From: Hevea brasiliensis
Lineage: Eukaryota > Streptophyta > Magnoliopsida > Malpighiales > Euphorbiaceae
Length of the DNA: 64,000 bases
Reading direction: 5' to 3'
Assembly: GCF_030052815.1 (NCBI RefSeq)
Contig: NC_079497.1
Location: 23,884,258-23,948,257 of the forward strand
Shown one piece after another: positions 47,125 through 58,689 of this stretch; position 1 is the first letter of the stretch; each line of letters starts with the position of its first letter. A program made the position numbers and the translations under genes. The notes under the pieces are model-generated. The model saw only the letters and a list, made by a program, of their open reading frames with translations. It made no database searches and was not told the origin of the DNA.

Positions 47125-48312
47125 CTGAATTACTTTTTCTGATTGCCCATCCGTCTGAGGATGGAAAGCTGTGCTGAAGTGGAGTTGTGTACCCAAGGAC
47201 TCATGCAACTTCTTCCAGAATCTCGATGTAAACCTTGGGTCTCGATCAGATATGATGGAAAGTGAAATTCCATGCAATCTAACTATCTCACTGATATACA
47301 ATTCTGCTAACCTCTCCAGTGAGTAGTCAGTTCTAACTGGCAGAAAGTGTGCTGACTTCGTCAATCTATCTACTATCACCCATACTGCATCATGTTTCTT
47401 CTGGGTGAGAGGTAGACCACTTACAAAATCCATGGTGACCCGATCCCATTTCCATTCAGGTATGCATATAGGCTGTAGCAAACCCGATGGAACTTGATGT
47501 TCTGCCTTAACTTGCTGACATGTCAAGCATTTAGTCACATAGTCAGCTATGTCCTTCTTCATACCAGGCCACCAATACTGAAGCTTCAGATCATGATACA
47601 TTTTTATACTTCCTGGGTGCATAGCATAAACACTGGCATGTGACTCCTTCAGAATACTGGCTTTCAATTCCCCATTATCTGGTACACATACTCTTCCTTT
47701 GTAGTACAGATACCCATCTGCTTTCACCTCATAGTCATTTTCTTTTCCCTCTGAGATTTTGCTCATAATAGCCATTAACTTTTCATCTGCCTTTTGCCCA
47801 TCTAAAATCTGCTGTAGCAGGTTTGGCCTCACTAGCAACTCAGCCAAAATAGCTCCATCTCGAACCAAAGATAGACGGGCATTCAATGATCTCAAAGCTA
47901 TGATGGATTTTCTACTTAAAGCATCAGTAACTATATTTGCCTTCCCAGGATGGTAGTCAATCACACAATCATAGTCCTTCAGGAACTCAATCCATCGCCT
48001 CTGTCTAAGGTTGAGCTCCTTCTGGGTTGGCAAGTATTTCAGGCTTTTGTGGTCTGTGTAAATGTAGCACTTTTCACCATACAAGTAATGCCTCCATATC
48101 TTCAGTGCGAAGATAATTGCTGTAAGTTCTAAATCATGGGTAGGATAATTCTGTTCATGTGGCCTTAGCTGCCTGGAAGCATAAGCGACCACCTTCCCCT
48201 CTTGCATCAATACACACCCTAACCCATTATGAGAGGCATCACTGTAGACCACAAAGTCCTTTCCTGACACTGGTTGGGTTAACACTGGTGCCTCTATCAA
48301 CATAGCCTTCAA
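47125..48312 (-). pseudogene. RNase H and integrase N-terminal/core, element C
   Basis: About 396-codon open segment. RNase [58 protein letters not shown], and [10 protein letters not shown]. The integrase zinc domain follows ([40 protein letters not shown]). The core has [13 protein letters not shown] (first Asp), [15 protein letters not shown] (second Asp) and [16 protein letters not shown] with the catalytic Glu. This is the only Tekay integrase in the window with the normal HPQTDGQSE loop. Upstream a stop at about 48340 (TAG, likely from TGG in FDWND) separates it from RT. Confidence 0.92.
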
Positions 48313-48342
48313 CTTCTCAAAACTAGTCTGACACTTGTCATT

Positions 48343-49071
48343 CTAGTCAAATCTGACATTCTTATGTAACAACTTGGTCATTGGAGCAGCTATTAAGGAA
48401 AATCCCTTCACAAATCTCCGATAATACCCAGCTAGCCCCAAGAAGCTTCTGACCTCAGTTGTATTTCTGGGAGGCTTCCATTCCATCACTGCTTCTATTT
48501 TCTTGGGATCCACCCTAATCCCATCAACTGACACTATGTGTCCAAGGAATGCAATCTCATTCAACTAGAAGTCACACTTGGACAACTTAGCATACAGCTT
48601 CTTTTCTCTCAGGGTTTGCAGAACAATCCTCAAATGCTCATCATGTTCTTCACTGGTCTTGGAATACACCAAAATATCATCAATAAAGACCACTACGAAC
48701 TGATCTAGGTATGGATGGAAGATACGGTTCATAAGGTCCATGAATGCTGCTGGTGCATTTGTTAGGCCAAAGGGCATCACCAAAAACTCATAATGACTAT
48801 ACCGGGTCCTGAATGCAGTCTTTGGCACATCTGCATCCTTCACCCTCAACTGATAATACCCTGATCTAAGATCAATTTTAGAAAATACTCCTGCTCCCTT
48901 CAACTGATCAAACAGATCATCAATTCTAGGCAACGGATACTTATTCTTCACTGTCACTTTATTCAACTGCCGGTAATCAATGCATAACCTCAAAGTCCCA
49001 TCCTTCTTCTTTACAAACAGCACTGAAGCTCCCCATGGTGACACACTAGGGCGTATGAACCCCTTATCCAA
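48343..49071 (-). pseudogene. Reverse transcriptase, element C
   Basis: Two open segments (48565-49071 and 48343-48564) in one frame, separated by a single TAG after KLSKCDF that replaces a Trp codon. Motifs: [76 protein letters not shown], catalytic FIDD in [19 protein letters not shown], and [40 protein letters not shown]. This is the most complete Tekay RT of the window and the best template for interpreting A and B. Upstream it is separated from protease by a one-base shift near 49072-49080. Confidence 0.93.
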
Positions 49072-49076
49072 GAATC

Positions 49077-49847
49077 TCAGAATCGAATTTTCAGTTCCTT
49101 CAATTCTATGGGCGCCATCCTATAAGGAGCAATAGAGATTGGTGCTGTACCCGGCAGTATCTCAATAGCAAATTCAACTTCCCTTTCTAGTGGCAAACCA
49201 GGCAATTCTTCAGGGAACACATCTGGGAAGTCTTTTATTATGGGTATGTCACACAGATCTGGCTTAGCCTGCCTAGTATCCACCACATGTGCTAGGTAGG
49301 CTTCACAGCCTTTTCTCATCAGTTTTCTTGCAACTGTGACTGAGATGACATTGGACAAGAAATCTATCCTTTCCCCCACAACTATAATCTCATTACCCTC
49401 AGGAGTTTTCAAAGAAATTCTCTTCAATTTACAATCAACTATTGCCTGATGACGTGATAACCAGTCCATTCCCAAAATCACGTCAAACTCATGGAAAGGC
49501 AACCTAATCAGGTCTGCCAAGAATTCATACCCCTGAATCCTTAACGGGCAACCTTTGTACACTTTGTTCACCACTACACTATGGCCCAATGGATTAGTGA
49601 CTAGAATGTCTTGGTCACTCTCTCCTACTAATATCCCCCTCTCTATGGGTAGGTTGATGCAGATATATGAATGAGTGGATCCTGGATCCACCAATGCATG
49701 CACAGATGTATTGTAGAGGGAGAACGTACCCCTGATGAAGTCCGGGGCATCTTGCTCCTCCTGAGCTCTCATGGCATAAGCTCTGGCAGGTGGTCTGCCC
49801 TTAGGCCTCTCTACTGGCTCAGATGCAGGCCTCTGTGATGGTCCCAC
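49077..49847 (-). pseudogene. Aspartic protease and protease-RT linker, element C
   Basis: 256-codon open segment: the gag-protease joint (RPPARAYAMRAQEEQDAPDF), then the active-site context VDPGSTHSYICINL, the flap-like region ILVTNPLGHSVVVNKVYKGC, and ILGMDWLSRHQAIVDCKLKR. The linker follows ([33 protein letters not shown]). As in element B the catalytic triplet reads Asp-Pro-Gly. The frame is continuous with gag in design, since AYAMRAQEE is preceded by basic gag-like sequence. It ends in a frameshift at ELKIRF just before RT. Confidence 0.9.
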
Positions 49848-49849
49848 TA

Positions 49850-50762
49850 CCTCAGATTTGCCAGATTTCCTACCCCTTTATGGTGCAGGAGCAAGTCTGT
49901 CTGCTTGTGTTGGAGCAGCTGTAGTAGTTCTGCGTGGATAGTTCCTCAGCTGATGCTCTGTCGACCCACACCTTAAGCAGGCACCAGTCACTCTCCAACA
50001 CTCCCCCTTATGCCATTTCAGACAATGTGGACATGTAGAAGATGCTGGGGCTGGTCCCCTAAACCCCGTCCCTGGAGAGCTGCCCACTGATGGTGTAGAC
50101 TGACCTCTCCTAGGGGTGAACTGTGGCCTGGGCCCCTGAGACTGACCCTGACCTTATGGTTGACCTGAACTCTGTGCAGGTGGACCTTTGAACTTCTTCC
50201 CAAGTGCAGGAGATGAACTAGACTGACTCGGCCCCTCTTCTGCTGTCTCTCTCTTCTGGTCTGCTCACTTATTCTAACCTTTTCAACTTTTATTGTAGCT
50301 TCCACTAACTTGGTGAAGTCGGTGACACCGTATTACTTCTGGTTGCACTTCACTAGACACCGTATCCCACCTTTCATATGCATCGTCTTGCAACAGAGAT
50401 ATGGCAGCTTCTAGGTTTTGCTCTGGAGTGCAGTGGAGTTGTTTTAAAACCCTTCCTGTTCTATTCAACCAATTTTCGGCTGCAACAGAATCATCTTCTC
50501 TCTTGCCAAAAAAGTCCACTGCTCTAAATTTTCTCAATCTTTCCAGGTGTGATTTCGATTGTGGAGGTGGTGGTGGTGGTGGCATTACCCTAGCCATTTG
50601 TTTGAAGAATTTGGCCATTTACTGGAACACGGCCTTTGGAGGTTGAGCAGGCTCTGATGGAGCTGGTGGAGCAGGTTCTCCCCGACCCCCAGTCTCAGCT
50701 ACTGCAGGTGGAGCATGATTCTCCACTTCCTCCTCAACTGCCCTCTCAGATGTGGGGTCCAT
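49850..50762 (-). pseudogene. gag with internal deletion, element C
   Basis: Likely start ATG at 50762 (MDPTSERAVEEE), then a Pro/Glu-rich N-terminus and a TAA at about 50616, then MAKFFKQMARVM and a Pro run. The gag core follows (FRAVDFFGKREDDSVAAENW, LKQLHCTPEQNLEAAISLLQ, DDAYERWDTV) to VQPEVIR. There the sequence jumps straight to the late VTDFTKLVEATIKVEK-like segment at about 50325, so roughly 80-100 residues of capsid are missing compared with element B. The zinc-finger end (CPHCLKWHKGECWRVTGACL, then RCGSTEHQLRNYP) has lost its last Cys (Tyr instead), a G-to-A effect. Confidence 0.85.
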
Positions 50763-50872
50763 ATCCTAATCAAAATAACAAAGACAAACAGATCTGCATT
50801 AGTGTCACCTTGACTCTTACAAATGCAATGCATGGTATGGACTCATTCTAGGCCCAGAAACGCCTAAACCGT

Positions 50873-50884
50873 GCTCTGATACCA
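50873..50884 (-). other. Primer-binding site of element C (initiator Met tRNA)
   Basis: On the element strand TGGTATCAGAGC, five bases from the LTR end at 50890, identical to that of element B. Confidence 0.92.
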
Positions 50885-50889
50885 CTAAA

Positions 50890-53800
50890 TGTGACACCCC
50901 TTACTCGTCTACAGTATATCCGAGTAAGATATGTCACACAGTATACCGGAACACTCTATTTTATCTCAATCATTTTTATTCTTCCTTAATTTATTTTTAT
51001 CATAGTTTTGAATATAATTTGCGAAATATAATTCATTTAAGTCATTAATTGAAATTATAATTTATTTGAGGTTCCGAATATTTTATAAAAAATCCGGCAA
51101 AGTACCGGTTAAAAATGGAGAAAACAGTTCTTCGGAACCTGTGAAAAACACTTCCAATATTTTCAATCAATCCCAAATTCCATTTCATCAACAAAATCTC
51201 AATATTTTTTTCAACAACATTTCCATTTCTCAATCCTTCATCTCATATGATAATCATGTAAAAGTCATAAATAAATGTTCACTTTTTCATTCATAAACAC
51301 AATTTCCATTATTTACATTAACATCAAAATACATTACATAAGTCTCAATTACACAAGAGAAAATAAAAGCTAGTTACAAAATTCCAAAATGAAACCTAGT
51401 GTCCTACCAATACACTGAAGATGGTGAGGTGACACGGACACTATGCAGAGCTGCAAGAGGTCTCACCTAGTCTGTGGTTTACTAGGCTCTCGGTTAGTAT
51501 CTCCAGAACCTACGCGTGGCAAAAGCAACGCACTAAGCAATAATGCTTAGTGGTGCCAATAATAAAATAAAAAGAAATAATAGGAAGTAAATATGCAGTG
51601 CATGTTTTGATGTCTTATGCAGACAATTTTTTTTTTATCATTATTGGTAATCTTATTTATTATGTACTAGTTCTATTCATTATTTCATTAAATTTGTTCA
51701 CTTTCATTTTTGGGTGCCCAAGTAACCTATACTGGATGACTGGACTGGATAAATGGGTAAACTGGCACTGGGTATCTAGTACCTCGGGCCGTCACACCAT
51801 CGGTCACATATGCATCTCCCGGTGTGCAACAGAACAGCTAATAAGTTGTAATAACAATAGGCATAAAGCCAAATATCAACACAATGTCAGAATGGCTAAA
51901 AGCCATGAAATCACAGAATGGCATAATGCCATGTGCAGTACTGCTAACTGAACCCTATTGGCATGCCAAGCTATCCAAACCAATCTTGTTAGGTATACTA
52001 GGGCATTTCACACTTTTAAGTTTCACAATTTTTGGAATTTAAGTTTTAGTGTTACTATTCCATTCATTGGTCAACAAAAATGTTGACTTTTGCATAGGCA
52101 ATAGGTACATTGGTTTTAATATCATCAACATACCACATTTTGCATTCAAAATTTGTTGGTATTGGTTGCCAATACCATTTCTAAGCTTAATGTTAGTTGG
52201 GCAGAATTTTTAGTTTTTATGCCTTGGATTTACTGTTCCATTGGTTAATTTTGTAGTGGGAATTTGGTAAGATGATCAACATGAAAGTTGTTCCTTATTT
52301 TGTTTAGTTGAATTTCCTTTTTTGAATCACTCCATTTGGAGTTTTGTAGCTCAAGTTATGGTCCAAAAACCACAACTGGCCGGATTGAAATTTTTCTGGA
52401 CTGACCATATCTACAGTGCAGTGAACAGTGACTTCAACTCACTTGTTGGATAGGTTCTGGTCATAATTTGGGTTAGGTTTCTTCATAAAAGTTGTTGGTC
52501 TATATCTCAGATGATTCTGGGTAAAATTTCAGGTCAATTGGACCATTCTACACTGAGTTATGGCCAAATGACCAAATACTGTTCATTTGGTCATTCTGCA
52601 GAAACAGACTGCAGGTCACCCGGATTGGGGCTTGCTTTTGGTCCACTTGGTTTGGTCTTATAGGCATGCTTTCTTCACCAAAGTTGTGCCATTATGTGTC
52701 TAGTTTCATGTCAAATTGGCCAAACACCAACTGAACCTACACAGCCCAAGTTATGGCTGTCCAAACAGGCTGGACTCACATCCAAACCTGCAGGTCACAC
52801 AAGGCAGCCCACCCAAACTCAAATCCCAAGCTACAACTCACTTCATTTCCTCCTCCCACACATTTAAATGGTCACTAATTGACCATTACAAGGTTAATAA
52901 ACCATCACATGAGCAAACCCTAGAATTGTTCAAGTGTCCAATTTTTCTAGTTCCATATATACATTTCACTTGCACTTAAATGTTTAAACACTCATCTCAT
53001 GTCAAGGCAGCTCACATACCATTTTGTTTCAAGGAAATTCATGAAACCCTTAACATCCCTAAGCTGCAGAAATTGTATAGATAAATACACATAAACTATA
53101 TTATGTTTTTATGATAATTTTCACTTGACTCATGCCCTTAAACATGAATTAAGCAAGAAAAGGAGGAGATTGGACACTAACCTTGTGAGCAGAATTTTTC
53201 CACTCAAAATTCCTTCACTTTCTTTGGCTTTCTTGGCAGCCAAACACTTGCTCAAGATGTAGAGACAAATTTTATTGAAGTGGACTTAGGGTTTTAAGTG
53301 AGATTTGGGTGGGTTATAAAGCTTTGGTAAGCTTTCTATGGTGGAATGGGTATGGAGTTTGAGAGTTACGGCTGAATTTTTGTAAAGGTGATGGCTGCTG
53401 GGTTTTATGAGTTTTTTTTCTGTATTCTTATCCACATTTTATTAGTTAATTTAAGTGTTGATTAAATATGATTGGTGGGTAAGTGTTTAATGACATCATA
53501 TGATGTCATAATTGGTATTTTCTTTCATTTTTTTTTCTTCTCTTCTCTACTCATTTTCAATTTAATTTTTAGCAATGTTTATTCACATTTTATGTCATAA
53601 TAATTATTTACTTAACTGGACAAGTCGGCCAAAAATTACCTCTGAAGGCGAAATGATCAAAATGCCCTCCGTTTGGCTTAACAGACCAAAATTGTCTGTA
53701 CCAATTGAAAATTTTCTCTAAATATTTTCTTGGCATTCTAATGCCATAGGAACCTCAATGACCCTTCTCTGGAGTCCCCAAAATTATTTTATGAATTTTC

Positions 53801-54051
53801 CCCTAGGTCTAGGGCTCCTAGTTGCGAGAACCACAACTTCCTACTAGGTTACCCATCGCTTGGGCACTGGCTCATTTAACTTGGTTGTATTTTATTTCTA
53901 AAATTTTTCCTAAATTTTTCTTATTAATATTTGAGTTAATTATGGTTCCTCACTTTAGTTTAAATATTTTTCCGGACGTTCTAACTGTCCGGACCGACAC
54001 TGGTCACCGGAACAGTAGAATGTACGGAGTTGCTACAGGGAGGGTGTTACA
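50890..54051 (-). repeat. 5' LTR of element C
   Basis: 3162 bp, TGTGACACCCC...GGGTGTTACA, partner of 43127-46276. The frames at 51066-51296, 51598-51951, 52716-52979 and 53822-54055 are chance; several recur in the other LTR only because the LTR is duplicated. Confidence 0.94.
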
Positions 54052-54056
54052 TTAGT
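54052..54056. repeat. Right target-site duplication of element C
   Basis: TTAGT, one mismatch to TTATT at 43122-43126. Confidence 0.8.
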
Positions 54057-54914
54057 GATAAGGAATACCTTAAATGAACCTATAATCATATGTTATCATG
54101 CACTAGAATCTCTCTGTTATAAAATCTCAATTCGAGCTGGAGTCATGGTTTATGTCAAACCCCATTTGCTATGAATATTATGTTCTCTTTTAATTCTAAT
54201 TCTTGATTAAAAAGATTTTCTCATCAGAAACTCTTTTCTGATTACATCTATCTGTCCTGGCCAGGAACTTGAAACATTAAGAACAATTAAATGAACATAG
54301 GATTTTATCCTTATTTACTTAGAGTTACAGATTCCATCTTGATCAATACCTACCTCCATATATAACTAGTAGGAGCCAACACATGCCCATATCCCCATAC
54401 ACAGTACAAGTATGAAAGCAGTATCAAACTCAAACCACCTATATACAAGACAATTGTGTTATCTCATGTCTAAAGATTATATGCACTGATATGATTTATG
54501 ACAATGCATTGACAAGAGTAAACTTCACGTGCTTGTCATAAGTGTCACTGGTTTGGCCTACTTATCATGTATAAATGCCTATCATATTTGTTATATGGCA
54601 TGAGACTCACCATTCCATCTTATTTACATCTCATAGAAATACCTTGGGAACAAACATGAATACAATCTTTCTGGATAAGTCATGTCTTATGTGAAGTATC
54701 CTCAATTGTGAACTAATTTATGATACTTTGTGTTGGAAATACTATCACTCATATTCTTAACAACTTAAGAATAGAATTTCTAACAAAATATCAATGGACC
54801 TTTTCTATTACACATAAATATATTATGTAAATGGAAAAGTGAAATTGCATTTTTATTAATAAAACATGTACAAGATACATACTAAATGATATGCTCTAGG
54901 GCATACTACTAACA
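54057..54914 (-). repeat. 3' LTR of element K, second segment
   Basis: Continues 41881-43126 and ends CATACTACTAACA. Combined length about 2.1 kb. Confidence 0.92.
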
Positions 54915-54924
54915 ATCTCCCACT
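54915..54924 (-). other. Polypurine tract of element K
   Basis: On the element strand AGTGGGAGAT abutting the LTR start TGTTAGTAG, the usual copia form. Confidence 0.8.
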
Positions 54925-56532
54925 AGCATTGGCAACCAATGCCAATAACTTTAAAACGCAAAATGTGATATGTTGGTGATATTAGAACCAATATACCTAT
55001 TGTCTATGAAAAAGTCAATATTTTAGTTGACTAATGAAATGAATAGTAGCCATAAAAGTTCAATTTCAAAGAATTATATAAATTAAAAGTGTTAAATGTC
55101 CTAGTAGACCTAGTGTGATTGGTTTGGATAGGTTGGCATGCCAATAAGATTTTGATAGCAGTATTGCGTATGGCTTTATGCCATTCTGTGATATGATAGC
55201 CTATGGCTATACTGATTATGATGTTATACTTAACTTTATGCCTGATTATTTTGATGGCTTATTAGCCATTCTGTCTGCACATCGAGAAACATATTGTGAC
55301 CGATGTGTGACGGCCCGAGGTACCTTGTACCCAGTGCTAGTTTACCCGTTTATCCAGTCCAGTCAATTTATATAGGTTACTTGGGCAAGGAAAAGTATAA
55401 ATATAATTAAATTGATTATTAAAGGAAGGAAATTAAATATCAAGATAAAGAACAAGAATGATTTCAATAAAATGAGGCTCAAAATCATCAAAGAAAACGA
55501 TTAATAAAATGCTAGAAAGAATTGAAATGAACTCGACTGATGATAAAAAAAAAAAAAAAGTTATCTATTATTGAATGCACTGGGAACTTTAATTATTATG
55601 AAATAATTTAAGATAACCTAGAAGGTATTGAATTAAATGATACAAAAAGATTAATAATAGAAATATAATTTAAATAAATGTTGCAAATGTACCTTTCATA
55701 ATAATATTAAGTTAAGAATAATTCTATTAGAATATTAGTAAATTGTATATTCTTACTGTAACCTTATGAACTAAGCACCTCCAAAGAGGACTAAATTAGA
55801 AAAATAAAAAAAGGGGATATTAAATTTTAGAAACCTTATTTAAGCATAATTAGATCTAAATTATCTGAACCATGTTTTATTTCCATTTATATTTCGTATA
55901 TTATTTCTTTGTTACATTATTGTACCACTAAGCAGAAATGCTTAGCGCGATAGATTTGTTTACTTCGCGTAGGTACTAAAGGTAAAGCCCAACAAATATT
56001 AAACAGAGATTTTGGAGTTCTGATCTATAGAAGTGACTGAAGTATTCAAGGTTGTCACCTCCTCAACAATGCATGTAGGTAGGGCCCATATAGGTCATAA
56101 TTTATATGTTGTCTAAAATGCTTAGTTATAGTATTGTAATGTAAATTATGAAAATGTAATTAATAGGTATGTGATGTGAATTAATGAAGATTGAAAATTT
56201 TCATATATAAGTTAAGCATGAATGAATGTATCCAATTGGATATGAATGAAATTGTATAGATTTGAATACAGAATTGAAATATATAGATGATGCATGAAAT
56301 GATGAGATTTTTATTTGAAAATATTATTGAAATTTCAAATAGATGAATAGTGAAACACGTCAAACGATAATAAAATAGGGAAAATTTTGTTAATTTCTTC
56401 GTAAAAAAAATGATATCAAATTAAACGAATTCAAAATTTTTAAAGAAATAAAGTAAGATAAGTTAAGATGCTTCGGCACCGAGTGTGACATGCCTTGCTC
56501 GACTACACTGTAGACGGGTGAGGGGTGTCACA
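54925..56532 (+). repeat. Truncated LTR of element-C family inside K
   Basis: Plus-oriented. Its 3' end CGGGTGAGGGGTGTCACA at 56532 and many inner blocks are the reverse complement of element C LTRs: TAGTTGACTAATGAAATGAATAG, GGCATGCCAATAAG, GACGGCCCGAGGTACC, and CTAAGCAGAAATGCTTAGCG. About the first half of the LTR is missing. The left junction lies between 54925 and about 54955; it is blurred because ATTGGCAACCAAT fits both sides. Confidence 0.8.
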
Positions 56533-57045
56533 AAAGGACTGAAGGATCAAATCCGTCTGTAGTTGGAAATCCATGTTAAGGTCAAGATGTTCCAGCTACT
56601 CAATAAGTCGAATCATCTTGTGGACATGATTCCCAACATTCTGTCCCTCAAACATCTCATGCGTAATAGCTGTCTAGATATCTCATACCTACCATTCCTG
56701 CTATGTTCACCATATAACTCTTGTAGGTGAAGGAGGATCTCACTTGCATATTGCATATTGCATGTTCTCATGTTGCTTCTGTAACTCATTACTTATAGAA
56801 GCAAGCATGTAACACTCGGCTCTCATATCATGCTCCTTCCACTTGTCCAAAGTTTCATATTCCTCTTGAGTGGCCTTTGGAGGTAAAGGACCAAGAACCT
56901 GTGAGTCTAGAGCATATCCTATATGTTCAAGGTTCAGGACAAGTTTCAAATTTCTAAGCCAATCAGAAAGATTAGGTCCTGTCAACCTATTGTGATCAAG
57001 TATGCTCGCAAGGATATTGAATGGTGGTGGTTATTGTGTGCTCAT
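56533..57045 (-). pseudogene. Copia gag N-terminal part, element K
   Basis: Gag of a Ty1/copia element (UBN2-type). The likely start is the ATG at 57045 (MSTQ, then a TAA and PPPFNILASILDHNRL). The open stretch 56740-56985 holds TGPNLSDWLRNLKLVLNLEH, DKWKEHDMRAECYMLASISN and ELQKQHENMQYA. In shifted frames the sequence goes on with SEILLHLQELYGEHSRNGRY and HVHKMIRLIE, and with FQLQTDLILQSF at the very end, next to 56532. There the captured LTR begins, so gag lacks its C-terminus and zinc knuckle. One duplicated ATTGCAT near 56747 probably causes the frame slip. Confidence 0.87.
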
Positions 57046-58670
57046 TATTATTATAAAATTAACTACAGAAAATAACCAGATTAATTAGTAAATGTATCTT
57101 GTATTTAACTAAAATAATTATGGTCTTTTAATCAAATTGGTCCTCCCGCTAACTTAGGAATCCTACACTAAAGTAGAAAACGGAAATCCTAGTTGGATGG
57201 ATTTCTAGTGGGTGATTGAATTCTTATAGTCTTATTGATCATCCTTAGGCATATCCATTATTAGAATTACAATAAACTGTAAGTGAGCAACTCCTTGCCC
57301 ATCACATCTCATGTGAGGTTCAATCATTTACCTAGCCCCTAATGCTCAAAATCTCAGGCACATCCATTATTGACTTATCTTGCATTAGTTAAGTTGATCC
57401 CATTGAGCCAGTAAACATGCAAATAATTTTAATGTCCTCGGGCACATCCATTATTGGCCAACAAACTATTTACGTATTTACAACATCTCATGCTTAACAA
57501 TTATTCTTAAGAAAATCTCTTAAATTAATTGCATCATATGCAAGTATTTAAAATTTCTTAAAATAATTGTCTCAATGGAGGGCCCATGATATAATTATTT
57601 TAATTATACCTTTTCCAACTTAATCATTTGTTTAGAAGATTTTGTGGTCGGCTTAATTACTATTATGGTCTCACTTTGCACATTATCAAGTTAGCATGCA
57701 TATATCATGTACTTGCATATATTCCCATACATCTCATGCATACATGGATAAACAATAAATATGGTATGATCATGGACTTTCTAAGGGATTCAATTCTGAG
57801 CCACCAAGAATTGAATCAGTAAATTCCTAGGTGCATTTCATTCATTCATTTTATAAGAGTTGCTGAAGGAGTACATAATCAACACTTGATCTTGAATTCC
57901 TCCCACTGGTCCCACGAATGCTCTTGACCTCCTTGATCTTCTTGCAATCCATTACATTATAATCCTTGGCATACCAAAGGGAATTTACAATAACATGGAC
58001 TTTAAAGTCCTCAAATAAATGAATTACAATCCAAAAATATTACAACCTTTATAATACATGCCACCAAAATAAATTAATTAATTTACAACCCAAAGAAAAA
58101 TAAAAGAAATAAATTCAATCACATTGGTCTTTTATTGTCCATGATCATCCATTATGCATATTACCATTTAACAATTAAATAAAATATACATACTAAATTT
58201 AAATTGAATATCTCATATTCAACTAAAAAATTCATATTTGAATCTCATTTAACCAAATTTAAAAATTCATATTTGAATCTTATTCAAAACAAATTTAAAA
58301 ATTCATATTTGAATCTCATTCAAACAAATTTAAAAATTCAAATTTGAATCTCATTCAAACAAATTTAAAAATTCAGATTTAAATCTCATTCAAACAAATT
58401 TAAAAATTCAGATTTGAATCAAAATTTAATTATGTGATTAAAAGTCCTAATTAAACATTTTAATTAGTCATGGGATGGGCTTTAGATCATACAACAATTG
58501 CATATTCAAAACCAAACTATGCGCACTATGGAGGTGCTTTAAACCATGTGCACCATATGTACACAAAACATGATGCCGCCACACCTTTCTTTGCAACCAG
58601 CAATGAATCAATCATCTTATGATCAAATCACACAATTAAATCACTTATTGAACAATTTAAATGGCAAATA
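57046..58670 (-). other. Long leader of element K
   Basis: 1.6 kb non-coding between primer site and gag. It has repeated GGCACATCCATTATTG-like segments (near 57247, 57358 and 57450) and a minisatellite. The frame at 57628-57822 is not supported. Confidence 0.55.
58205..58432. repeat. 35-bp minisatellite in leader of K
   Basis: About six units of AAAAATTCATATTTGAATCT plus CATTCAAACAAATTT. Each unit contains the near-palindrome TTCAAATTTGAA or a variant. Confidence 0.88.
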
Positions 58671-58686
58671 TAGTGGTTCTGATTAC
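58671..58686 (-). other. Degenerate primer-binding site of element K
   Basis: On the element strand TGTAATCAGAACCA, 11 of 14 matches to the initiator-Met site TGGTATCAGAGCCA, a few bases from the LTR end at 58690. Confidence 0.6.
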
Positions 58687-58689
58687 AAT

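Larger units (their letters stand above)
43127..54051 (-). mobile_element. Element C: Tekay-type chromovirus, 10.9 kb
   Basis: Minus-strand gypsy element with two LTRs of about 3.15 kb, initiator-Met primer site, gag, protease, RT, RNase H, integrase with a candidate intron, chromodomain and polypurine tract. It is inserted in the 3' LTR of copia element K with a 5-bp duplication carrying one mismatch. The first LTR base pair is decayed (TATGACACC on the left against TGTGACACC on the right), a G-to-A change. Gag carries a large internal deletion and pol several nonsense changes, so it is defective. LTR divergence is visibly greater than in element B, so it is older. Confidence 0.94.
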
